From contig JASHRR010000864.1 of assembly GCA_030037185.1 (NCBI GenBank), positions 1 to 16,910 on the forward strand: a stretch of 16,910 bases of DNA, read 5' to 3'. This DNA is from Xanthobacteraceae bacterium. Lineage in GTDB: Bacteria; Pseudomonadota; Alphaproteobacteria; Rhizobiales; Xanthobacteraceae. Within the stretch, counting starts at the first letter, position 1. Each line of letters starts with the position of its first letter. Shown here one piece after another: positions 7,833 through 13,882 of the stretch. The notes beneath the pieces are model-generated. The model made no database searches and was not told where the DNA came from. It saw nothing but the letters and a program-made list of their open reading frames with translations. A program made the position numbers and the translations under genes.

Positions 7833-9029
7833 TTGCGATCCACGCACGTCCTCGATCTCCGCGCCGACTTCTCCCGCTTTCGCGGTGCGAACGCGAAGCG
7901 CATCAACCTTGCCGCGCACAGTCACCACGAGTGGCCGGACGTTACCTATGAGGCCCAAATACGTTGTTGGGAGGATGCGGCGCGGCTCGCCGGCGACAAA
8001 TGGGGTCGCGTGTTCGGCGAGCTGCTTCCTGCGCTCCAGGAGGGGATCGCCGCGATCCTCAACTTACCTGATCCGTCCACAATCGCGATTGCGCCCAACA
8101 CGCACGAATTTCTGCGCCGGATCCTTTCCTGTTTTCCGTCTGACCGACCGGTACGGATCCTGTCGACCGACGGCGAGTTTCATACCTTCCGGCGCCAGAT
8201 CGCTCGCCTTGAGGAGGACGGCAGGGCGATTTGCACCCGCATCGCCGCCGAGCCGTGCGCAACTTTCCCGGCGCGTTTTCAAGAAGCCGCCGCGAAGGGC
8301 GGGCATGACCTCGTGTTCGTGTCTCAGGTCTTCTATACCAGCGCTGCGACCAGCGGGCCGCTCGAGGCCCTCGCCGACGCGGTGCCAGACGGCGAAACCT
8401 TCATCGTCATCGATGGCTATCACGGGTTCATGGCACGCCCGACCGACCTGTCAAACGTTGCCGGCCGGGTGTTCTACCTCGCTGGTGGATACAAATACGC
8501 CATGGCGGGCGAGGGCGTTTGCTTCCTGCACTGTCCGGCGGGCTACGGTCCGCGGCCGCGCGACACGGGCTGGTTCGCCGAATTCGGCGCGCTTGCGGCC
8601 GTGCCCGGAAGGACTGTCGGCTATCCCGCCAGCGGCGCCCGCTTCCTGGGTGCGACGTTCGATCCGGTCGGCATCTATCGGCAGCTGGCAGTGCTCTCCT
8701 GGATGGCCGCGAATGGCCTTGCGATAGCAACGGTACACGCTCACGCGACCGCCCTGATGGTGCATTTCCTGCGGCATCTTGAGCCGCTCGGCCTGAAGGG
8801 TCTGACCAGCGCCAACCTTGTCACACCGTTCGGCCAAGGCGCCGCTCACGGCAACTTTCTTTCGTTCCATGCGCCGCATGCTGGCGCCATCGCCGCAGCG
8901 CTCGCCGCCGCCGACGTTCATGCCGACCATCGCGGCGACAGGATGCGGTTCGGCTTCGGCCTGGCGACGACGCTTGAGGACGTGGATGCGGCGATTGAGC
9001 GAATGGCGGACGTTCTGGCAAGGCTCTAA
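7833..9029 (+). CDS. Kynureninase-like PLP enzyme (aminotransferase class V fold)
   Basis: A 398-residue fold-type I PLP enzyme. Kynureninase cleaves kynurenine to anthranilate and alanine; position directly after tryptophan 2,3-dioxygenase makes this the likely role. Visible support: D194 and H197 in VIDGYH (PLP pyridine side), the Schiff-base lysine K221 in GGYKYAMAGEG, which matches the kynureninase YKYLN-GGPG type block, then DTGWF and GARFLGATFDPVGIY where kynureninases have GWWGH and RFxxGTP. Several of these are clearly divergent, so another class V activity remains possible. The start is set at the TTG at 7833 because AAGGGGAG (7819-7826) lies six bases upstream; the alternative ATG at 7803, three bases after the dioxygenase stop, has no ribosome-binding site and would add ten residues. 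Confidence 0.72.
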   Translation: MRSTHVLDLRADFSRFRGANAKRINLAAHSHHEWPDVTYEAQIRCWEDAARLAGDKWGRVFGELLPALQEGIAAILNLPDPSTIAIAPNTHEFLRRILSCFPSDRPVRILSTDGEFHTFRRQIARLEEDGRAICTRIAAEPCATFPARFQEAAAKGGHDLVFVSQVFYTSAATSGPLEALADAVPDGETFIVIDGYHGFMARPTDLSNVAGRVFYLAGGYKYAMAGEGVCFLHCPAGYGPRPRDTGWFAEFGALAAVPGRTVGYPASGARFLGATFDPVGIYRQLAVLSWMAANGLAIATVHAHATALMVHFLRHLEPLGLKGLTSANLVTPFGQGAAHGNFLSFHAPHAGAIAAALAAADVHADHRGDRMRFGFGLATTLEDVDAAIERMADVLARL

Positions 9030-9121
9030 AGCCGCACCATGGTGGGCTGAGGGGGCCGTCTTCGGATCGGCTGCGGGCTTGAGGGAGCGGCCGCGCCGGC
9101 GGCAAAACTTGCGGGCGGCCC

Positions 9122-9183
9122 GGCAGCCCGCATATCGCCTTCGTTCCATGCGGGCTGCCTCCTGCTGCAGCTCTTGCGAGCTG
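9122..9183 (+). terminator. Two hairpins between the kyn genes and the cyclase gene
   Basis: A perfect 12-bp inverted repeat, GGCAGCCCGCAT (9122-9133) and ATGCGGGCTGCC (9148-9159), is followed by a second stem CAGCTC-TTGC-GAGCTG (9168-9183). They lie in the 230-bp gap between two plus-strand gene groups. No T-run follows, so they could be a Rho-type or attenuating structure, or processing sites. Structure is seen directly; function is inferred. Confidence 0.45.
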
Positions 9184-9247
9184 GCAAATATCGGCGCTAT
9201 TGATCTTGCGAAACGGAAAGGCTTTACGGTCTGCAGGGCGCCGCAGC

Positions 9248-9254
9248 GGGGAGG
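9248..9254 (+). promoter_or_regulatory. Ribosome-binding site that selects a TTG start
   Basis: GGGGAGG ends five bases before the TTG at 9260. No comparable motif precedes the in-frame ATG at 9311 or the upstream start near 9200, so this site decides the start of the cyclase-family gene. Confidence 0.7.
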
Positions 9255-9259
9255 CAAGT

Positions 9260-10102
9260 TTGACCAAGACCATCAGGGGCGTGCAGTTCGAGGACGACGT
9301 CGACAACGCGATGGGACTTAAGTTCTACAACTTGTCCCACCGGTTCGGCTATCAGTCGCCCAACTGGCCGTATTTCGAGGACGTCAAGATCGAGCGCATC
9401 CACTATATGGCGAAATCGGGAGTGCTGTCTCAGCGCATCACCACGTCCATGCACAACACCACTCATATCGATGCACCCGCCCATGTGGTCCAGGGCACGC
9501 CCTTCATCGACGAGGTGCCGCTGCCGCATTTCTTTGGCTCCGGCATCGTGGTGTCGATCCCGAAGAAGAAGTGGGAGCCGATCACCTATGACGATCTCGA
9601 ACAGGCCGCCGGCCCGCACGTGCGTCCGCGCGATGTCGTCATCGTCAACACCGGGTGGCACCGGCTCTACGAGGACAGCGAGGACTATTTCTGCCGCGCG
9701 CCGGGCTTTGTGCCGTCAGCCGGCGAGTGGTTCGTGGAGAAGAAGGTCAAGGTGGTGGGGCACGACACCCAGGCCAACGATCATCCGCTGGCGACCGCAA
9801 TCGGGCCGCAGCGCAACGGGCCGCTGCATCCTCACCTCGCCGAGGAGTACAAGCAATGGTCGGGCGGACGCGACTGGAAGGAAGATTTCCCCGAATGGGA
9901 GCCGGTTCACCGCATTCTGTTCCGCAACGGCATTCTCGGCATCGAGAACGTGGGCGGCGATATCGATAAGGTGACGGGCCGGCGCTGCACTTTCGCGTTT
10001 TTTCCATGGAACTGGGAGCGCGGCGACGGCTGCATCATCCGGCTGGTCGCCATCGTGGACCCGAGCGGGGCCTACCGCATCGAAAGAGGGGAGACGTTCT
10101 AG
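9260..10102 (+). CDS. Cyclase-family metal hydrolase (KynB superfamily)
   Basis: A 280-residue member of the cyclase family (PF04199), metal-dependent hydrolases that include kynurenine formamidase KynB, isatin hydrolase and polyketide-type cyclases. The metal-binding signature HxxTHxDxPxH is intact as H65, H69, D71 and H75 in HNTTHIDAPAH; the usual Gly before Thr is replaced by Thr. NLSHRF (24-29), VVIVNTGWH (126-134), VVGHDTQAND (165-174) and GIENVGG (227-233) are further family blocks. It is longer than KynB (about 210 residues), which favours the larger hydrolase branch. Because it follows dioxygenase and kynureninase-like genes it could provide the missing N-formylkynurenine hydrolysis; it could equally start a separate pathway with the cupin and dehydrogenases that follow. 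Its stop codon abuts the cupin start (TAG-ATG). The TTG start is chosen by the ribosome-binding site. Confidence 0.88.
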   Translation: MTKTIRGVQFEDDVDNAMGLKFYNLSHRFGYQSPNWPYFEDVKIERIHYMAKSGVLSQRITTSMHNTTHIDAPAHVVQGTPFIDEVPLPHFFGSGIVVSIPKKKWEPITYDDLEQAAGPHVRPRDVVIVNTGWHRLYEDSEDYFCRAPGFVPSAGEWFVEKKVKVVGHDTQANDHPLATAIGPQRNGPLHPHLAEEYKQWSGGRDWKEDFPEWEPVHRILFRNGILGIENVGGDIDKVTGRRCTFAFFPWNWERGDGCIIRLVAIVDPSGAYRIERGETF

Positions 10103-10444
10103 ATGGAGGTCAGACGTTTTGCCGAGGCGAAGAGCTATCAGGCACCCAACCACCGCAATTACGCATCGCTGCGCTTGTTCGGCCTCGACGCCGGCGGGCC
10201 AAAGCAGTTCGTGGTCGGCCTCTCGCACTTTTTGCCCGGCGGCGGCGCCGGCCCCGACGCCACGCCGACCGAGAAAGTCTACGTGGTTCTCTCGGGCGAA
10301 CTGACGGTGATCGCGGGTGGCAACGAGACCGTACTCAAGGCAAACGACAGCTGCTTTATCGCGCCCGGCGAGACGCGCGAGATCATCAACTGCGGCAACG
10401 AGGTGGTAACCATGCTGGTGGCGATGTCCGCGCCGCCGCAATGA
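10103..10444 (+). CDS. Small single-domain cupin, metal ligands replaced
   Basis: A 113-residue cupin. The two conserved cupin strands are visible as FLPGGGAGPDATPTEKVYVVLSGEL (split: 43-67) and IAPGETREIIN (86-96). Aligning these by eye with the standard motifs GX5HXHX3EX6G and PxGX2HX3N, the four usual metal ligands (His, His, Glu, His) correspond to D52, T54, K58 and R92. The protein therefore probably binds no metal in the usual way and may be a ligand-binding or accessory protein rather than a dioxygenase. Translation is tightly coupled to the cyclase gene: the upstream stop and this ATG are adjacent, with GAGGGGAG at 10086-10093 nine bases upstream. The role is unknown; the coupling suggests it acts with the cyclase. 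Confidence 0.87.
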   Translation: MEVRRFAEAKSYQAPNHRNYASLRLFGLDAGGPKQFVVGLSHFLPGGGAGPDATPTEKVYVVLSGELTVIAGGNETVLKANDSCFIAPGETREIINCGNEVVTMLVAMSAPPQ

Positions 10445-10565
10445 GCGCGGTCTGCTAGCGGCCTTGTTGCCGGGTCGAGCGCGAGCGAAAACGGGAGCCG
10501 GTTTACCACGCGTCGAAGGCGGCCCGGCGTTCAACCCGGGTTAAGATCCCCTCCGAGGAAAAGCC

Positions 10566-11384
10566 ATGTCCGACGATTTCCTGAAAAATCCCGCCTCGCT
10601 GTTCGACGTTCGGGGCAAGACGGCGATCGTAACGGGCGCATCGGGGGCGTTTGGCTCGCTCGCCGCCAAGGTGCTTGCCGGCGCTGGCGGCGCTGTCGTG
10701 CTGGCGGCGAGCCGGGAGGACGAGCTCAAGAAGGTCGCGGCCGAATGCGAGGCACTGGGGGGCAAGAGCGCGATCGTCGCGAAGCGGCCAAGCTCCTCGG
10801 AAGATTGCGAGGCGATCGTCGCTGCCGCGGTGACGACGTTCGGCCGGCTGGACATCCTGGTGGTCGCCTCCGGCCTCAACAGAGTCTCGAAGATCATCGA
10901 CCAGAAGCCGCAAGATTTCCTCGAGGTGATGGACGCCAACGTCACCCAGTCCTGGCTGATGGCGCGCGCCGCCGCTCGGCAGATGCTCAAGCAGGGCAGG
11001 GACGAGAACGGGCTCGGCGGAAAGATCATCCTGACCTCCTCGGCGCGCGGGCTGTTGGGACACCCGGCGGGCTATACGGCCTATTGCGCATCGAAATCCG
11101 CGGTCGACGGCATCACCAGGGCGCTCGGCTGCGAGCTGGGCGAAACCGGCATCACCGTCAATGCGCTGGGGCCGACGGTCTTCCGCTCGCCGCTGACCGC
11201 ATGGATGTACGAGGACACTGAACGCGCTCGCGACGTGCGCAAGGGCTTCCTCGCCCGCGTGCCCAAAGGCCGGCTCGGCGAGCCTTGCGACCTCGCCGGC
11301 CCGCTGCTGTTCCTCGCTTCGCGGGCGTCAGACTTCTACACCGGGCACATTCTGTACGCGGATGGCGGTTATACGGCTGGGTGA
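10566..11384 (+). CDS. SDR family NAD(P)-dependent oxidoreductase
   Basis: A 272-residue classical short-chain dehydrogenase/reductase with a full Rossmann domain. The nucleotide-binding TGASGAFG is at 23-30, the central Asn at N125 in DANVTQ, the catalytic Ser at S158/S159 in ILTSSARG, and the Y173/K177 pair in YCASK. The C-terminal ADGGYTAG is typical. The usual NAG block after the fourth strand is changed to ASG (101-103, VASGLN). GAGGAA (10555-10560) lies five bases before the ATG. It sits 121 bp after the cupin on the same strand, and is likely co-transcribed. It probably oxidises an alcohol or reduces a ketone in the pathway served by the cyclase and the 3-hydroxyacyl-CoA dehydrogenase; the substrate cannot be read from sequence. 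Confidence 0.92.
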   Translation: MSDDFLKNPASLFDVRGKTAIVTGASGAFGSLAAKVLAGAGGAVVLAASREDELKKVAAECEALGGKSAIVAKRPSSSEDCEAIVAAAVTTFGRLDILVVASGLNRVSKIIDQKPQDFLEVMDANVTQSWLMARAAARQMLKQGRDENGLGGKIILTSSARGLLGHPAGYTAYCASKSAVDGITRALGCELGETGITVNALGPTVFRSPLTAWMYEDTERARDVRKGFLARVPKGRLGEPCDLAGPLLFLASRASDFYTGHILYADGGYTAG

Positions 11385-11735
11385 GGCAATGGAGTCTAGG
11401 CTCGACCCCTCGAAGGGTCGTCGTGCGCGCAACCGGTCGATCCGGCACTCCTTAAAGACGGTGCGGGGCGCCGCGCGGTGGGATCAGGGCAGCACGTCTT
11501 CACACCCTCGCGAGCGGCCTCTGGCATTCGTGTGGAGGGTGGGGGCCGCCCCTCGAAACCGGCGACGGCGCATAATTTCGAGGGGCGGCCGTCTCGCAAA
11601 ATGGCGGCGCGCCCGGCGGCCGTACCGCCCACTCTCCGTCGAGACTCGCACGCGTGCCCGTGAGCCTGAGGTCCGACATTGTCCTGCAAGCTGTTTCGCC
11701 GGGCATAACAGCGCGGCGCGCACGGCGCCACCTCA
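11385..11735. other. Intergenic stretch with inverted repeats
   Basis: About 350 bp between the SDR and dehydrogenase genes. A small hairpin CGACCC-ctcgaa-GGGTCG (11403-11420) follows the SDR stop codon, and a perfect 15-bp inverted repeat lies at 11544-11590. Short frames on both strands are Arg/Pro-rich with no motif or ribosome-binding site; I do not support a gene here. Confidence 0.5.
11544..11590. repeat. Perfect 15-bp inverted repeat
   Basis: GGCCGCCCCTCGAAA (11544-11558) and its exact reverse complement TTTCGAGGGGCGGCC (11576-11590) are separated by 17 bp. As RNA it would form a strong stem. It may be a dispersed chromosomal repeat, a terminator without a T-run, or an operator. Confidence 0.6.
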
Positions 11736-12641
11736 ATGACCAAACCGCGCATCGCAGTCATCGGAGCCGGACTGATGGGCCACGGCATTGCCCAGGTCTT
11801 CGCGCTCGCCGGCCACGATGTCGCCATTACGGACAGCCATGCGCCGACGCTGGCGAGCGCCAAGGACCGCATCTTAGCCAATCTCAACGACCTCGGAGAC
11901 GACCTGGCAGCGCTCGAACGGATCGAGGTCCGTACCTCGCTCGACGAAGCCGTGGCCGGGGCGGATTTCATCGTCGAGGCCGTGCGCGAGAACCTTGGCG
12001 TCAAGCGCAAGCTGTTCGCCGACGTCGAGCGCGCTGCGCGCGAAGACGCGATCCTTGCCAGCAACACGTCGGTGATCCCGATCACGGCAATCATGGGCGG
12101 CCTCGAAAACCGCGCCCGCGCGCTCGGTACCCACTGGTGGAATCCGCCTTATCTGGTACCGCTGGTCGAGGTCATCGCAACCGAATGGACGAGGCCAGCG
12201 GCGATCGATTTCACCATCAAGCTCCACGCCGAGGTCGGCAAAATCCCGGTTCACGTGAAAAAGGACGTGCCGGGATTTGTTGGCAACCGGCTGCAGCACG
12301 CATTGTGGCGCGAGGCTATCTCGCTCGTTGAGAATGACATCTGCGACGCCGAAACCGTTGACACGGTGATCAAGGCCGCGTTTGGCCGCCGGCTGGCAGT
12401 GCTCGGTCCCCTGGAGAATGCCGACCTCGTCGGCACCGATTTGACGCTCGCGATTCATCAAACCGTGCTGCCGGCGCTCGATGCGCGGCCCGGTCCGTCC
12501 CCATATCTCGAAAAGCTCGTTGCGCAGGGCAAGCTCGGCATGAAGAGCGGCGAAGGCTTTCGCTCGTGGACACCCGAGCAGCAGGCCGAGCTGCGCGCCC
12601 GGGTGCTCCGCCACCTCAAGAGAGCGCGGGAGAGCCGATGA
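11736..12641 (+). CDS. 3-hydroxyacyl-CoA dehydrogenase family protein
   Basis: A 301-residue NAD-dependent dehydrogenase of the 3-hydroxyacyl-CoA dehydrogenase family, which oxidises L-3-hydroxyacyl-CoA (or a related 3-hydroxy acid) to the 3-keto compound. The NAD-binding GAGLMG is at 10-15 and NTSVIPI at 110-116. The catalytic pair fits: H133 in GTHWWNPP and E145 in LVEVI, twelve residues apart as in the family, with N184 in PGFVGNRL. The C-terminal helical domain (about 187-301) includes LGPLENADLVGTDL. The WW after the catalytic His, where fatty-acid enzymes usually have FFNPP, suggests a non-standard substrate (free 3-hydroxy acids are used by some relatives). No good ribosome-binding site precedes the ATG. 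It lies 351 bp after the SDR, so it may have its own promoter. Confidence 0.9.
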   Translation: MTKPRIAVIGAGLMGHGIAQVFALAGHDVAITDSHAPTLASAKDRILANLNDLGDDLAALERIEVRTSLDEAVAGADFIVEAVRENLGVKRKLFADVERAAREDAILASNTSVIPITAIMGGLENRARALGTHWWNPPYLVPLVEVIATEWTRPAAIDFTIKLHAEVGKIPVHVKKDVPGFVGNRLQHALWREAISLVENDICDAETVDTVIKAAFGRRLAVLGPLENADLVGTDLTLAIHQTVLPALDARPGPSPYLEKLVAQGKLGMKSGEGFRSWTPEQQAELRARVLRHLKRARESR

Positions 12642-12991
12642 CACGCGACGTGCTCCCCCCGGGAGGGGTTCGGGGATATTCGCTTGGGCATCCCAAGACC
12701 GCATTCATGCGGTGTGGACCGAAACGCGGAGTTGAAGGCCTTAGATCGGGAGCAGACGCGACCGTGCAGCGAGGCGAGGCCGGCGCGAGCCAAGGCGAGA
12801 GCTTCGACAGCTCGACGACGTGGAGTGGAAATGCGCGCGTCTGCCGCCGACACATTGGACGACTTTTCCCTGCCATCCGGCGCAGCTTGTTAGCGCACAT
12901 GTTGGCCATGATCGAACACCAATCGAGATTATACGAAGACATGAGCAGCCTGATGGTATGTCGCGGCGGGAGCAGATATCCGCGGCCATGA
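12638..12991 (+). CDS. Doubtful 117-residue frame overlapping the dehydrogenase stop
   Basis: An ATG at 12638 overlaps the dehydrogenase stop codon as ATGA and opens a 117-residue frame. The product starts MTRDVLPPGGVRGYSLGHPK and contains a helix-like tail near LLAHMLAMIEHQSRLYEDM. I recognise no family. The ATGA overlap is the only positive sign; three hairpins inside its first 80 bases and uneven codon choice argue against it. Confidence 0.2.
   Translation: MTRDVLPPGGVRGYSLGHPKTAFMRCGPKRGVEGLRSGADATVQRGEAGASQGESFDSSTTWSGNARVCRRHIGRLFPAIRRSLLAHMLAMIEHQSRLYEDMSSLMVCRGGSRYPRP
12653..12713 (+). terminator. Three tandem hairpins after the dehydrogenase gene
   Basis: CTCCC-CCC-GGGAG (12653-12665), CTTGGG-CAT-CCCAAG (12683-12697) and ACCGCA-TTCA-TGCGGT (12698-12713) follow one another within 75 bp of the stop codon; the last two abut exactly. 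They probably protect or end the operon mRNA. There is no T-run. Confidence 0.45.
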
Positions 12992-13309
12992 CAACGCAAG
13001 CTGTTGATATTTTGTAGCAATTCTGATTGCTCATCGAGCCTGCCCCAACACGTGCCCTAACAAGCCGCGCCGGACGGGTGCGCAATTCGAGTGTGGGTTT
13101 GCCCTTTGCCGGAACGCTCGCCAGCGCCATTCTCGTTCGTCGCGCTCGGTCTCGCACGGGTACCCGGGCGCGCGCACTTCCCGCGATCGACCGGCGATGG
13201 ACCGCGTGACGGCGCCATCTGGGTCACTCACCCCGTCCCTCCCCCCAAAAACGGAATTGCCGGCGTGTTGGGATGCGCCTTTCCCGGCGAGCTCGATTAC
13301 CGCGTAACC

Positions 13310-13345
13310 GTTAACAGATTTCTTGCCACGTGGCAGGATGTTAAC
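13310..13345 (+). promoter_or_regulatory. Palindrome between two GTTAAC boxes
   Basis: GTTAAC at 13310-13315 and 13340-13345 are exactly 30 bp apart (about three helical turns) and enclose the perfect palindrome TGCCACGTGGCA (13324-13335). The set ends 17 bp before the small gene at 13363 and looks like an operator/promoter region. TTAAC-type boxes resemble alphaproteobacterial CtrA half-sites, but the spacing does not match the CtrA consensus. Confidence 0.45.
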
Positions 13346-13362
13346 CGAACTTAGGCACTGCA

Positions 13363-13515
13363 ATGGGTTCACGGCGCCACAAACTGCCCGAGGACGCGGA
13401 CATTCGCGATCAGGGCTACCTTCAGAGCTGTATCGCCGATTTTCGCCGCAAGCTCGTCATCAAACCAGACATCGATACGATACGAGCACAAACACGCGAG
13501 CGGGTGAGGAAGTAA
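13363..13515 (+). CDS. Small hypothetical protein, 50 residues
   Basis: A 50-residue product rich in charged residues (DADIRDQGYL at 11-20, IADFRRKLVIKPD at 24-36, RAQTRERVRK at 41-50). I do not recognise a family. It reads like a real small soluble helical protein rather than a shadow frame: balanced composition, Asp/Arg/Lys/Ile-rich, no low-complexity runs, and ATG start with AGG a few bases upstream. It is the only sensible frame in the region and is preceded by a palindromic regulatory element. A competing frame (13323-13613) on the same strand gives a Thr/Ser/Arg-rich product without features. Its many basic residues at the C terminus could suggest nucleic-acid binding, but that is a guess. 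Confidence 0.55.
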   Translation: MGSRRHKLPEDADIRDQGYLQSCIADFRRKLVIKPDIDTIRAQTRERVRK

Positions 13516-13563
13516 AGACGACGCCGTCGGAGAGCAGTCACCGAAACAATTGTGTAATCAGTC

Positions 13564-13590
13564 AAGCCTCTGGCTTCGAAGTATTTTTTC
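13564..13590 (+). terminator. Possible intrinsic terminator after the 50-residue gene
   Basis: A stem AAGCC-TCT-GGCTT (13564-13576) is followed after seven bases by TTTTTT. The distance between stem and T-run is longer than usual, so this is tentative. Confidence 0.35.
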
Positions 13591-13736
13591 AGAGTTTATT
13601 CCATTTGGAATAAGGTTTAGAAACCGACCGGCGAAGTCGCGCCGTAGTTTGGCGCTCCGCCAAATTGCCTCCATGCCGAGCTGGCCTGGCTGTGCCGACT
13701 GCCATGGCGGCGATGACAAGCCGGTTTGCGCCGGGC

Positions 13737-13773
13737 CATGGATCATTGCGGTGCCGTACCGCCATGATCCATG
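13737..13773. repeat. Long inverted repeat, 15 of 16 arm positions paired
   Basis: CATGGATCAT (13737-13746) pairs with ATGATCCATG (13764-13773). After one T-C mismatch, GCGGT (13748-13752) pairs with ACCGC (13758-13762), leaving a five-base loop. This is the strongest hairpin in the window. No T-run follows on either strand. Confidence 0.6.
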
Positions 13774-13835
13774 CTGGTCGATGTGCTCTGGATACCTATA
13801 GAGCCAATCGAAAGAGCCCGCATGCGCATCACCAC

Positions 13836-13859
13836 GAGCCCGGCATCCTGACCGGGCTC
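13836..13859 (-). terminator. Hairpin downstream of the outer-membrane protein gene
   Basis: GAGCCCGG (13836-13843) and CCGGGCTC (13852-13859) form a perfect 8-bp GC-rich stem with an eight-base loop, 24 bp past the outer-membrane protein stop codon on the minus strand. A clear T-run is lacking. Confidence 0.5.
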
Positions 13860-13882
13860 TGCGATTCGACGTTTTGTTCGCG

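Larger units (their letters stand above)
12642..13362. other. Intergenic stretch after the dehydrogenase gene
   Basis: About 720 bp with no well-supported long gene. The first 75 bp hold three hairpins (12653-12713). The middle has only short frames with no motif. The last 60 bp hold two GTTAAC boxes and a 12-bp palindrome before the small gene at 13363. Confidence 0.5.
13516..13882. other. Structured non-coding stretch with five inverted repeats
   Basis: About 370 bp between the 50-residue gene and the convergent outer-membrane protein gene. It holds five perfect or near-perfect inverted repeats: AAGCC-TCT-GGCTT (13564-13576, followed by a T6 run at 13584-13589), TTATTCCA-TT-TGGAATAA (13596-13613), TTTGGCG-CTC-CGCCAAA (13648-13664), a 16-bp-armed one (13737-13773) and GAGCCCGG/CCGGGCTC (13836-13859). 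No gene is supported. It may hold terminators for both flanking genes or a structured RNA. Confidence 0.5.

Noticed and set aside
8451..9257. 268-residue minus-strand frame
   Set aside because: Mostly antisense to the kynureninase-like gene, no motif, no ribosome-binding site; the rest covers the hairpin-bearing gap.
9716..10534. 272-residue minus-strand frame
   Set aside because: Antisense to the cyclase and cupin genes, which have clear family motifs.
11396..12094. 232-residue minus-strand frame
   Set aside because: Its first third is antisense to the dehydrogenase gene and the rest has no recognisable content.
13310..13352. CtrA binding site
   Set aside because: TTAAC boxes are present, but the TTAA-N7-TTAA spacing of the CtrA consensus is not met.
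13091..13354. 87-residue plus-strand frame
   Set aside because: No motif or ribosome-binding site; its end overlaps the palindrome and GTTAAC boxes assigned to the next gene.
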